Source: Cladopsammia gracilis
Taxonomy: Eukaryota; Cnidaria; Anthozoa; Scleractinia; Dendrophylliidae
Length of the DNA stretch: 64,000 bases
Reading direction: 5' to 3'
Assembly (NCBI GenBank): GCA_022457155.1
Contig: JAJGOT010000309.1
Location: 884,501-948,500, forward strand
The notes beneath the pieces are model-generated. The model saw only the letters and a program-made list of their open reading frames with translations. It made no database searches and was not told the DNA's origin. The position numbers were made by a program, and so were the translations under genes. Shown piece after piece: positions 52,309-61,381 of this stretch; position 1 is the first letter of the stretch, and every line of letters begins with the position of its first letter.

Positions 52309-55300
52309 TTATTTTATATTATTATTTTTTAATTTTTCCAAAGGTCTCAAAGCTAAAGTATTAATTTTATTTTTACAAATCAGTCTTTTATCATCATTTG
52401 CTGATAATGCTACTTTATTCACTTTCATTGAGTAAATTTCATGATTTTTACTTCTAATTATATTCATTTGTCTCATTTCTTCTTTTTCTGAGAATAAACA
52501 ATTTTTATAATCTTCAAATGTTATTTCCCTTTTAATAACATTCTTTTTAATTCCTTTACATTTCTTAATTTCTTCATCATCAACCTTAAAAGAATAAAGT
52601 TTAGGTCTTAAACCAACAAAATGTGTTATTTGTTTTCCACAAGCTTCATCTTTAAACATTCCTATTACTTTTTTATTAATTCCTGTTTTTATTCCAGATT
52701 CATGTTTTTCTGGATAATCACTTGTATCAAACTTCTTTTTTATGTCTTTCTTAATATCATTGTAAAAATCATCTGTATGAATTTCATACATTAATGAATC
52801 TGTATCTGTAAAAAGTAATTCAGCTTTGTTGTTATATTTTTTTTTAATGTAGTTATAATGAAAATCATACATATGTAACTTAGATAAATCAAGAATAGCT
52901 TGCCCTACATAAATTGGTTTATTAAAATATACTTCTGTCTTTTTCATATGAACTGCTATTAAAATCTGATCAAATATTGTTAAACGATCAAAATTAGGTT
53001 TTGATGATAATTTAGAAGCTTTTTCTTGAGTATCAACTATTTTTATATTTTGTCTTTTTCTTATATTTTCAATTGTTTTTCCAAATACAGAATTATTCAT
53101 TAATTTAAAAAAGTCTTTTTCAAATGAATTTTTAGATTGTTTTCTTAATTCTGTATTCTTTTCTATATAAGGTTTCATCCAAGTAGATTGATAAAATGAT
53201 ATTCCTCTATGTACTTTTTCAAGTTTAAGACCTAATTCTAAACATTGTTTAAGATTTCTATAATGTATTATATAATTCTTTTTAGTATAAAAATTACCAA
53301 CGAGTTTCTCAACTGAATCAAACTTTAATCTTTCTACAGCAAGTGGATAATCATTATGTGATGACCATAGTTTTTTTGGATATTTAAGATCCACTTCAAA
53401 TATATAACCATGATTTGTAATTTTCTTTTCTAATATTTTTATTACACTTTCTTTTGTAAGATTTTTCATCCATTTAAAACCATGAGTTGGAAGTCTTTGA
53501 GACATTGCATGACCATAAAGATTGTTTGCATCAAGATATGTAATAAATTTTGATTCTTTATTTGGGTTATAATTTTTCATATATTTATTGTTTGCTTCTA
53601 AATATCTTTTTGATATATGAGTAATTCCACCTCTAATTCCTTGATCAAACATCATTAACATATCATAATCATGTAATAATTCAAGACTTTGTTTTGTTTC
53701 TTTAAGACAAGCATCCCAGGCTAAACCAGGAGATGTATAATAATGTGCTGGATCTAAATTATAATGTTTTAAACATGTTTTTCTAAAGTTTTCAAAAACA
53801 TCAGCTAAAATCAATACATCAGTCTTAAGATATAAATCATGATAATCTTTGAGGTTTTTACATTTAAAAAGTGACCAAACCTTTTGTGCATGTTGGTAAT
53901 CCTCATCTGTGATATCTTCATCATTTAATTTAGAATAAAACTCTGATTTTGGAGGTAATTTAGTTTCTTTAAATTTTTCTAAAGAATTCACATAATCATA
54001 GGGATATACACCTTTTCTTATTAATAATTCTACATTATTTTTATAGTATTTATTTATTGAATGGAAATCATTGGGTTCTAAATTATTAGCAAGACCTGAT
54101 AAAGAAGATATTAAAAATTTAAATGAATCAATAAATCGTAATTCAAAAATAAATATTTTATTTTTTTCTTTTTTTTCATCATATTTTTCACCAACTTTAA
54201 TTTTCTTAGAAAATGATATATATTTCTCTTCTGTTTTAGGTATAAAAGTTAATTCTTCACCTTCCATCTTTGCTAATTCTTTAATAAAAAGATGTGAATC
54301 ATAACCTTGAAGATTATGAAATATTATAGGAATTATTTTAGGTTTTCTACAATTAATATTACAAATATTATGAGCAGCTCCTCTATATTTCCCAGTAAAA
54401 TGACAATGATCTCTAACTTTATTATATCTTTTATCAATATCATTAACAATAAAAGGTTTTTCACAAATATGACAAATTGTTGAATTATTAAACTCTATTT
54501 TATTGGAATCTGTAAATATCATCATTTTTTGAAAAGTATAAAAACTAAAATTAATTTGTTTTACTATTTTTTCTAGTTTTTCTACAAAAATTAATGCAAT
54601 ATTTTCATCTTCTTTTTCCTTTGTATAAATAATAGGATTAGTTTTAAATATTCTATCAACACTTTCATCAAAATCAAAAGATTTAATATAAATACAAAAT
54701 CCACAAGGTTCATGTTTTTGATATTCCATTGTAAAAGAAGAATTTGAATCCGGTTCACAATTATTCATTGGTTTTGTAAAACATTCAAAATCAGCATAAA
54801 TAACAAAAGGAAAAGGTATTTTATAATTAAAATTTTTAAAAAATGTAAATGAGTTTTTAGGTGGCATTTTTATTGCAGCTGTGGTATAATTACTACAAAA
54901 AATGATATGTTTCTTTAAAAGATCCTCTTTTGTAAAATGAGATAAACATTTTTTACAATAATATTTTTTTCTGGTAGTATCTTTACTAACTTGAGAATTG
55001 ATTAATCTTGAAAAATTTTTAATAAGAGTATAATGTGATTTTCCGGATTCTTCATAAAGAAATAAATCTATTGAATTATTACAATCTTTATCACTCATTC
55101 TTAAAGGATAAAATTTATTATTTTCATTAATTGAAAATACATTTATTCCTGGAAGATTATTTTGAGTTTCAAACTTTTTTATATCTGTTAATTTAACTGG
55201 AAATTTAATACCTTTAAAATTAAGTTCTTTTTTATACTGTTTCAAATCTGAAATCCTTTGAGGTTGACCAATTTTAGATGGATGTAAATACCTTAAAATA

Positions 55301-56097
55301 CTCCACATGAAACATTTATTATCTTTTTTATTTTCTAAATTTACTATAGCTTTCTTTTTTGAAATAAAATCAGGAAGTTTAATATATGAAGAACCTTTCA
55401 TAGGTTTATATTTTACAGTATGAATTTCTAATGATAAAACCTCTCTAAAATACCAACCTGAACCATTTCTTAGATAAATTGAAATTTTATTATGAATTTC
55501 TTGAAATATTTTAGTTAAAATTTCTTTAGTATTAGAGCCTTCAAGATTAATATATGTTTCAGAATGAAAATAAGCTTTATCCGTAATAAATTTAGCTATA
55601 TCTTTTTCAAACTCCACTTTTTCCATTAAACAAACTAATATAAATCTAACTTTAATATTTCTATGATTTCTAAGAAAATCTTTTAATTGTGGAGTTTTTT
55701 CTTTAAAATAATCTTTAGGAAATATATTTGGAACCCCTTCAATAACATACTTCTCAGCAAAATTACTAAGAGCAGATTTTACAAATTTAATTCCAACTTG
55801 GTATTCTTTCATTGCTTTTTCAAGTGCTTTCTTTAAATATTCTGGAGTATCTTCTGGAATTTTTCTATTTTTTATACATTCTTTAAAATAATCATCAAAT
55901 GTTTTTTTGGATTTAAGTTTTATTGCTGATCTAAGTTTTAGTATTTTATTTTCCTTTGATTCATATTCTTTTTCTTTCTTTAATTTTTTTATTTTTCTTT
56001 TAAGAGATTTTACTTTCTTAATTTTAGGTTTAAGTTTTATTGATTTCTTTTTTAATCTATCATTTTCTTCTTTTTTATTTTTAATATATTCAATCAA
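52309..56097 (-). CDS. Protein-primed family B DNA polymerase
   Basis: 1262 codons. Exonuclease motifs: Exo I YADFECF (D436, E438), Exo II NLQGYDSH (about 595-602), Exo III YLKTDVLILAD (about 756-766). Polymerase motifs: A LDANNLYG (about 855-862), B KLMNNSVFG (about 998-1006), C FTDTDSLMY (D1098, D1100). A Cys/His cluster at about 381-401 and an HNH/endonuclease-VII-like group ICHICEKPF..RDHCHFTGKYRGAAHNICN split over about 541-580 are usual in metazoan Polintons. It replicates the element using a protein primer. The frame from 56097 opens without an ATG; the first in-frame ATG is at 55815. A 38-codon leader in another frame lies just upstream (56090-56206). Confidence 0.95.
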   Translation of the reverse strand: MIEYIKNKKEENDRLKKKSIKLKPKIKKVKSLKRKIKKLKKEKEYESKENKILKLRSAIKLKSKKTFDDYFKECIKNRKIPEDTPEYLKKALEKAMKEYQVGIKFVKSALSNFAEKYVIEGVPNIFPKDYFKEKTPQLKDFLRNHRNIKVRFILVCLMEKVEFEKDIAKFITDKAYFHSETYINLEGSNTKEILTKIFQEIHNKISIYLRNGSGWYFREVLSLEIHTVKYKPMKGSSYIKLPDFISKKKAIVNLENKKDNKCFMWSILRYLHPSKIGQPQRISDLKQYKKELNFKGIKFPVKLTDIKKFETQNNLPGINVFSINENNKFYPLRMSDKDCNNSIDLFLYEESGKSHYTLIKNFSRLINSQVSKDTTRKKYYCKKCLSHFTKEDLLKKHIIFCSNYTTAAIKMPPKNSFTFFKNFNYKIPFPFVIYADFECFTKPMNNCEPDSNSSFTMEYQKHEPCGFCIYIKSFDFDESVDRIFKTNPIIYTKEKEDENIALIFVEKLEKIVKQINFSFYTFQKMMIFTDSNKIEFNNSTICHICEKPFIVNDIDKRYNKVRDHCHFTGKYRGAAHNICNINCRKPKIIPIIFHNLQGYDSHLFIKELAKMEGEELTFIPKTEEKYISFSKKIKVGEKYDEKKEKNKIFIFELRFIDSFKFLISSLSGLANNLEPNDFHSINKYYKNNVELLIRKGVYPYDYVNSLEKFKETKLPPKSEFYSKLNDEDITDEDYQHAQKVWSLFKCKNLKDYHDLYLKTDVLILADVFENFRKTCLKHYNLDPAHYYTSPGLAWDACLKETKQSLELLHDYDMLMMFDQGIRGGITHISKRYLEANNKYMKNYNPNKESKFITYLDANNLYGHAMSQRLPTHGFKWMKNLTKESVIKILEKKITNHGYIFEVDLKYPKKLWSSHNDYPLAVERLKFDSVEKLVGNFYTKKNYIIHYRNLKQCLELGLKLEKVHRGISFYQSTWMKPYIEKNTELRKQSKNSFEKDFFKLMNNSVFGKTIENIRKRQNIKIVDTQEKASKLSSKPNFDRLTIFDQILIAVHMKKTEVYFNKPIYVGQAILDLSKLHMYDFHYNYIKKKYNNKAELLFTDTDSLMYEIHTDDFYNDIKKDIKKKFDTSDYPEKHESGIKTGINKKVIGMFKDEACGKQITHFVGLRPKLYSFKVDDEEIKKCKGIKKNVIKREITFEDYKNCLFSEKEEMRQMNIIRSKNHEIYSMKVNKVALSANDDKRLICKNKINTLALRPLEKLKNNNIK

Positions 56098-56206
56098 TTT
56101 TTTGTTTCTTTCGTTCTTCTTTAATTTTTCTATTTTCTTTAGTTTCCTTTTTTGCTATTTTCATAAGTTCATCATATGATAAATTATTTAAATCAAATGA
56201 AGACAT
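56090..56206 (-). pseudogene. Polymerase N-terminal leader, one base out of frame
   Basis: ATG at 56206 starts MSSFDLNNLSYDELMKIAKK and reads 38 codons to TGA at 56092-56090. The lysine/glutamate-rich helical character carries straight on into the polymerase frame, which is offset by one base at an A6 run (56098-56103). The direction is +1 (one surplus base), the opposite of the cassette junctions. A homopolymer indel or A-run slippage would explain it. Confidence 0.7.
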
Positions 56207-56235
56207 CCTTTTTTATTATATGTATATATATTTTT

Positions 56236-56805
56236 TTAAATCCAAAATTTTTTTTTTTTCTCTACAAAAAAAAAAATATAAATTTCAACATAAAAAAAAA
56301 ATGGGGCTAAAAAAATTAATCCATTTCTAATATAATCAAATACTTCTTCTGCATTAATACAATAATTTCCATAATCTTCATCGTTATCTATATTTTCATC
56401 TTTTTCTCCTATAGGATTAATTTTTATCTTTTTTTGAAATTTAATTAAAATTTTCTCTACAATATATATCTCTCTACAATATGCTATATATTTATTTGTT
56501 AAAAAACGATCAATATTACCTGAACAATAAAAATGATCAAAAAATACACATACATATCTATCATTATCATTATCAAAATGATTTCTATCAATATTAAAAA
56601 TCAAATCTGGAAGTTTATTCAACTCTGTATTTATTTCAATTATAATCTTTCTTAATTTTTGTCTTAATGTTGGTCTATATTCTTCTCCAATAATAATTTG
56701 TTTTATTAATTCATAAACATTTAAAAACATTTTATCTATATTTTCATATTTTTCTTGTAAACTTAATGATTCTTTTATTTGGCTTGTATCTGGCTTTGCG
56801 TTCAT
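56236..56805 (-). CDS. Unknown early-type Polinton protein
   Basis: 189 aa. Helical N-terminal half (KMFLNVYELIKQIIIGEEYR), a central CVFFDHFYCSG segment, an aspartate-rich stretch and a very hydrophobic C-terminus (LIFLAPFFFYVEIYIFFFV) that could be a membrane anchor. It is the first gene inside the right terminal repeat and has a strong early-class upstream region. No family recognised. Confidence 0.6.
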   Translation of the reverse strand: MNAKPDTSQIKESLSLQEKYENIDKMFLNVYELIKQIIIGEEYRPTLRQKLRKIIIEINTELNKLPDLIFNIDRNHFDNDNDRYVCVFFDHFYCSGNIDRFLTNKYIAYCREIYIVEKILIKFQKKIKINPIGEKDENIDNDEDYGNYCINAEEVFDYIRNGLIFLAPFFFYVEIYIFFFVEKKKKFWI

Positions 56806-56840
56806 TTTATTTTATATAAATATTTTTTTTTAAATTTTTT
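56806..56840 (-). promoter_or_regulatory. Early-class upstream region
   Basis: AAAAAATATTTATATAAAAT preceded by AAATTTAAA, directly before the ATG at 56805 on the minus strand. Confidence 0.55.
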
Positions 56841-56881
56841 TTTTTATTTTTCCCACTACTTAAAAAATCCATCACCAAAAT

Positions 56882-57522
56882 AGTAGTTATAAAAGTATGC
56901 TTTCCTCGACTTCCCCAACTATACTTTCCCCTATCATTTTTCTATTTATTTAAGTTATTTAAATTTTTCAAAAATCATAAAATCAAAATTTCCTGTCATT
57001 TTCCTGCGAATCCCGCGAGCCCGAAGGGCGAGCTTATAATTTCTTTAGGATAAGGCAAATCAAGATTTTATTAGGTTATGTAATTTTTTAGGATATTGAG
57101 TTTTTTTCTTGTTTAGAATTTCTCAAATTTTAATAACTTAAATAATTAGATATTATACAGAAAAAATTTTAAGTATTAAAAAAGACGTTAAATTTATGAA
57201 ATAATTTTTAACGTCTTTTTTAATACTTAAATAAATAGAAAAACAACGATACAAACAAGAGTTGCCGTATAAGTTATATTTATTTCCCGTTTTAAAAATT
57301 TTTCTAAAATTCAAATTTTGTCAATAATATAAAAAATCACAAGGTTTAATTAGGTCTTGATTTCCCTTTATTTAAAGAATTTTATAACAGGGATTCGCAG
57401 GAAAATGACAGGAAATTTTGATTTTATGATTTTTGAAAAATTTAAATAACTTAAATAAATAGAAAAATGATAGGGGAAAGTATAGTTGGGGAAGTCGAGG
57501 AAAGCATACTTTTATAACTACT
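56882..57522. repeat. Right terminal inverted repeat
   Basis: Reverse complement of 38330-38970 with no difference seen by eye, including the inner 133-bp inverted copy and the central hairpin. It is followed by the target duplication AAACTG at 57523-57528. Confidence 0.95.
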
Positions 57523-57589
57523 AAACTGTAATACAATTTGAATGAAACTATAACATCTCCTGTTAATAATTGTTTTTACATATTCGCAG

Positions 57590-57812
57590 CATTCGTTTAA
57601 CTTCAGCCAAATTAATCCGTGGAGACCTGAGCCGGGACACTCAGAAAACCACGCAGAGGATCATTGACGAGGCGTTAGTGGCCTGGGGACGACTAGACTT
57701 GTTAGTGAACAACGCGTCACAGTTTCATGCAACTGAAGTTGGAAAAGTTACAACAGGGGATTGGAATGGACTCATGGAATCAAACTTGAGTGCTCCATTC
57801 TTCCTTTCACAG
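57590..57812 (+). CDS. Pterin enzyme exon 3 (PTR1-like domain)
   Basis: Acceptor TATTCGCAG at 57589 and donor GTAAGA at 57813. Residues 369-442 include RGDLSRD and LVNNASQFHAT, the NNAS motif of short-chain dehydrogenases in the PTR1 form (NNASxF). It joins exon 2 in phase across the 20.5-kb intron that holds the Polinton. Confidence 0.93.
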
Positions 57813-58455
57813 GTAAGATAAGCATGTTTTTTTTTTTTAAAAAAAAGATACATTAAACCTCTTGCCGTGAGGCCTGGAGTCAAACGTTGCGTGTATTGTC
57901 TGAGCATGAAATTCACAAATTCAAAAATATTGAATAGTACTTTTTTGTTGTGCTTCCTAATCTTTGGAAACTGGCTTGCTAACGTTTGGAAACTAAGCAT
58001 GAAATTCACAAATTCAAAAAGTATTGAATAATACTTTGTTGTGGTACTGTTTATGATGCTGTACAAAAGCTATTTGAGCAGTACATTCCTGCTGTTTATT
58101 ATGCTGTATAAAGTGTCTCTGGCCTTTAATTTTGGCTCATCCCCGGTGTAATATCTCACAGCTGACATCACAATAGCAAAACAATACTGGTGATGCAATG
58201 CAAAATTAAATAAGAATAGGATGAACAAAAGAAAATCATAAATTATATTACACCGGGGATGACCCTTAATTTTAAATAGTTTTTCATTGTTATTAATCTC
58301 CATTCTTGAAGCATTTTAGGGTTTGTCCAAATGTTATGTGTTTTTAAACTTCATTAGGTAAAGTTGTTCATTCATTTATTCAATGTGTATTTTCGATATT
58401 TTTTAAAATGAACTTGGCATTCTTGCCACTTTTGAACATGTTGTATATTTTCTAG
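57813..58455. other. Intron 3 of the pterin gene
   Basis: Contains repeats of the GCATGAAATTCACAAATTC type (57903 and 57999, also near 30070) and a small element with inverted ends TCATCCCCGGTGTAATAT (58137-58154) and its complement (58245-58262). Confidence 0.7.
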
Positions 58456-58827
58456 GCTGCCTTCCCAAGCTTGAAGGCGTCAAGCGGAAACATCATTAAC
58501 CTGTTGGACATCCATGCAGACCGACCGCTGACCGGTCATTCAGTGTACTGCATTTCAAAAGCCGGGCTTCTCATGTGTACCATGGCACTTGCAAAAGAAT
58601 TCGCGCCTTTTGTCAGAGTCAACGGTGTCAGTCTGGGAGCAATCTTATGGCCCGACCAGATGGTGGAAAATAAGAAGAGAGAAATTCTCAAAAAGGTTCC
58701 CATGAATCGTAGGGGTGAACCTAGTGACGTCGTCAAGGCTGTGGAGTTCCTTGCTTTAGCATGTTCAGCGGGGTATGTCACTGGTCAAGTGATTCGTGTG
58801 GACGGAGGAAGATCCTTGAATCAGTAG
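58456..58827 (+). CDS. Pterin enzyme exon 4 (PTR1-like catalytic part, C-terminus)
   Basis: Carries the PTR1/FolM active site: Asp in LLDIHADRPLTG (D460), then Y473 and K477 in HSVYCISKAG. It ends with GYVTGQVIRVDGGRSLNQ, the usual C-terminal end of the family, and TAG at 58825-58827. Pteridine reductases use NADPH to reduce biopterin, dihydromonapterin or folates. Possible polyadenylation signals AATAAA lie at about 58890. Confidence 0.94.
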   Translation, partial: AAFPSLKASSGNIINLLDIHADRPLTGHSVYCISKAGLLMCTMALAKEFAPFVRVNGVSLGAILWPDQMVENKKREILKKVPMNRRGEPSDVVKAVEFLALACSAGYVTGQVIRVDGGRSLNQ

Positions 58828-58904
58828 GTAGATAGATGGATTGGAGCAATATTACCACATGAAATATAAATTAAAACTATTCAAATCTAAATAAATGAAA
58901 TAAA

Positions 58905-59282
58905 AAAAGAACATGTTAATTTCTTTCGCCTAGTAGTTACATAGGTATACTAAAAGTACTTGTGTGAAAAGCCACAGTAAAAATGATAAACCCAACTCGT
59001 ACTAGCTGTAATAAATATCAATTTGACTTACAGTTCTAAGCACTAAATATCAATTATAATTTGGATTACATCATGTAACTGACTAAAATACGGTTAAAAG
59101 GTTGTTGTAGAAGTAGTAGTAGTGCAGTACTGTAGTACTGTAGTAGCAGGCAAATAACAGCATTGTATGACTTGAATAACTGATGTTTGAAAAACCCTTA
59201 TACAAGCTATCAACTACTTGTATTTTGTCATCATTCTTGTTCATAAAGTTTCATTTTAACTGTAAAAAAAAATCAATTTATA
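58905..59282. other. Intergenic stretch after the pterin gene
   Basis: No gene recognised; short AGTAGTAGTAGTGCAGTACTGTAGTA low-complexity near 59110-59150. Confidence 0.4.
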
Positions 59283-59445
59283 TATACCGTTACAAATCAT
59301 ATACAGTTCACACTATACCGACAGAAATCTTATACTATTCACACTATACCGATACAAATCTTATACTGTTTACTATACGGATACAAATTTTGTACTATTC
59401 ACACTATACCGATACAAATCTTATACAGATCCAAAATGTACCGAT
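59283..59445. repeat. 31-bp tandem repeat, about five units
   Basis: Units of the type TATACCGATACAAATCTTAT plus ACTATTCACAC follow each other with small differences. The open frame through them is a product of the repeat. Confidence 0.85.
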
Positions 59446-59594
59446 GCAGTTTGAATTTGTGTAAGTTTAGCACAGGTTTAAATCCGTAATAAAATTTGCT
59501 TGGCTACGCCATATATTTAAACCATAAGCCATAAAGATGCCCGTTTAAAGAAAAAATATCTTTTATTGCGTTCTTGATAGGCGCGGGACATAGT

Positions 59595-59759
59595 ATTATT
59601 ATTATTATTATTATCATTATTATTATTATTATCATGTGTTCTCTATATAATTATGTGTTCTCCATGGGGGCCGGGTCCAAACCATGGACCTAGGGCACCC
59701 ATGAGGCGCTGTGTGGAGGCCACAATACTTAGCATTGCAGAGAAAGGGTCTTGCGCAGG

Positions 59760-59812
<53 letters not shown>
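59595..59812. repeat. Two ATT microsatellites
   Basis: ATT runs at about 59595-59635 and 59760-59810 flank a short unique segment. The polyleucine and polyasparagine frames they create are artefacts. Confidence 0.9.
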
Positions 59813-59859
59813 ATATTTCAGCGATGAAACAGTTGGCCGAATGCTTCAACATCCTTTAA

Positions 59860-60500
59860 GGTGGGCAGACACGAGGGGTCATGTAGCAGGGAGCAGGACA
59901 TGTCGCAGTGACATGTAGCAGTAACAAAAATTTGTGTAGTACACACTGAGGGACATGTAGCAGGGACGTGTAGCTGGGACATGTAGTAGGGATAAAAGTA
60001 TTGCGTTTGGACCCCAGGTAGTCCAGTACCTGTCCTAACGATGTCTGTGATTCGCTAAGAAAACAATAGATTTGTCCCGCTGGGATAGGGATTAGGGATA
60101 GGGGCATTGTTCAAGTGATATATCAATTGTTTCGTTCGCCAATCATAGATATCGTTTGGACAGCTACGGGGTCGCCCTTAAAAATTCTGCGGGGACGTTT
60201 CTCAGGGACATGTTGCAGCTACATTTTGCAGGGACATGTTGCTGAGATATGTTGCAGGGACATGTTGTTGGGATATGTTGTAGGGACATGTTGCAGGGAC
60301 ACGTTGCAGAAACATGAAGCAGACGCCTGTAGCACACACGAGGCGCATGCAACAGTGATATGTAGCGGGGACACGATCACGTGTAGTACACACTGAGGGA
60401 CACAATAGGTCATTAGCAGGGTCATGTAGCAGCGACAACATCACAACGTTTGCACACAAAAGAAAATGTTGAGGGAGATGTCTCAGGGACATGTTGCAGC
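59860..60500. repeat. ACATGTTGCAGGG-type minisatellite
   Basis: Degenerate 14-17-bp units (ACATGTTGCAGGG, ACATGTAGCAGGG, ATATGTTGTAGGG) run through most of this interval with an unrelated gap at about 60000-60180. The frames on both strands are repeat-driven. Confidence 0.85.
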
Positions 60501-61381
60501 GTAACCTCTTTCTTTCGTGATCGTGTTTTGTTTGGTTTATTAGAGGGAGCTATATAGACAATCCAATGAGCCAATCAGATCTCGAAGCAAATAGGCCGAA
60601 TTCACTATAGCCGCCATGTTGGTTTACTTATAGTGAAAATTAACCATGACGCTCTGCCTGGAAGCAAACATTGGAAAAAAGACGATTTTCAAATATCGGT
60701 TTTTTTTCCTGGCAGTGAAGTATCCGTGTAGTTGGCTGTTATGATTATTTTTATTATCAGATTGGAATGGTTGCTCTATATCTGACTTGTATCAGTTTTG
60801 GTAGCCGTACGTAGATTGTTTTCCTGACGTAAATTCAAGATTATTGACTGCTATTACACTGTAAGAATACATTAACTTCTAAAAAGATCAGCATTCTAAA
60901 AAACTGGTTAGAAATCGCCTGAGTTTGTTTGCATAATGATATAAAAAGCCAACATGGCGCCTGTCGTGAATAAGGCCTAAAACCTTGTCGCTCGGGAAAA
61001 CGCAAACGAGCGAGTCAAAGTTGGTTTCGTTTTTTCTTCCGATTGGTTAAAAACATGGTATGAGGTTTTAGCCAATCTCAAAGCACATGAATGCAAAATC
61101 AAAGCAACCGTGGAATTACTTTCGACACCCTGTTCATAACTGCTCTAAGGCCCGGTTCAAACGTCGATCTTCACATGTGCCGAACCTAATGCAAATGAGC
61201 AAGAACAATAGATTTTTCTCATTTGCATTAGGTTCGGCACATGTGAAGATCGACGTTTAAACTGGGCCTAAGCTATTTAGTAGTCCACCGGCTACAACGA
61301 AGTTTCCGGCGGTTGGCTGCGTGCTGTCCTATTTTGCAAACCCCTTATACAACCATTTCTGTTACGCTTTTATATTTATAA
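60501..61381. other. Intergenic stretch with one Harbinger-like MITE
   Basis: No gene recognised apart from the MITE at 61149-61268. It contains the 3' flank of the K+ channel gene. Confidence 0.5.
61149..61268. mobile_element. Harbinger-like palindromic MITE
   Basis: Ends GGCCCGGTTCAAACGTCG and CGACGTTTAAACTGGGCC, with arms of about 51 bp almost perfectly complementary and target duplication TAA (61146-61148, 61269-61271). A three-base TWA duplication and GGCC-type ends fit PIF/Harbinger. Confidence 0.85.

Larger units (their letters stand above)
38330..57522. mobile_element. Complete Polinton (Maverick) DNA transposon, 19,193 bp
   Basis: Flanked by the 6-bp target duplication AAACTG (38324-38329 and 57523-57528), the usual Polinton size. 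It has 641-bp terminal inverted repeats (38330-38970 and 56882-57522) that look identical by eye. It encodes the Polinton core set: protein-primed DNA polymerase B, retroviral-type integrase, FtsK/HerA ATPase, adenain-like protease, major and minor capsid proteins. It is markedly more AT-rich than the host flanks and lies in intron 2 of the pterin gene. Identical repeats and an intact duplication point to a recent insertion. Several frames are offset by one base (see the separate entries). Confidence 0.97.

Noticed and set aside
55907..56179. Phe/Ser-rich ORF opposite the polymerase gene
   Set aside because: Antisense of the lysine-rich polymerase N-terminus; composition shadow.
59643..59859. 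Polyasparagine / polyleucine ORFs
   Set aside because: Produced by an ATT microsatellite.
60115..60492. Cys/Thr-rich ORFs on both strands
   Set aside because: Direct products of the ACATGTTGCAGGG minisatellite.
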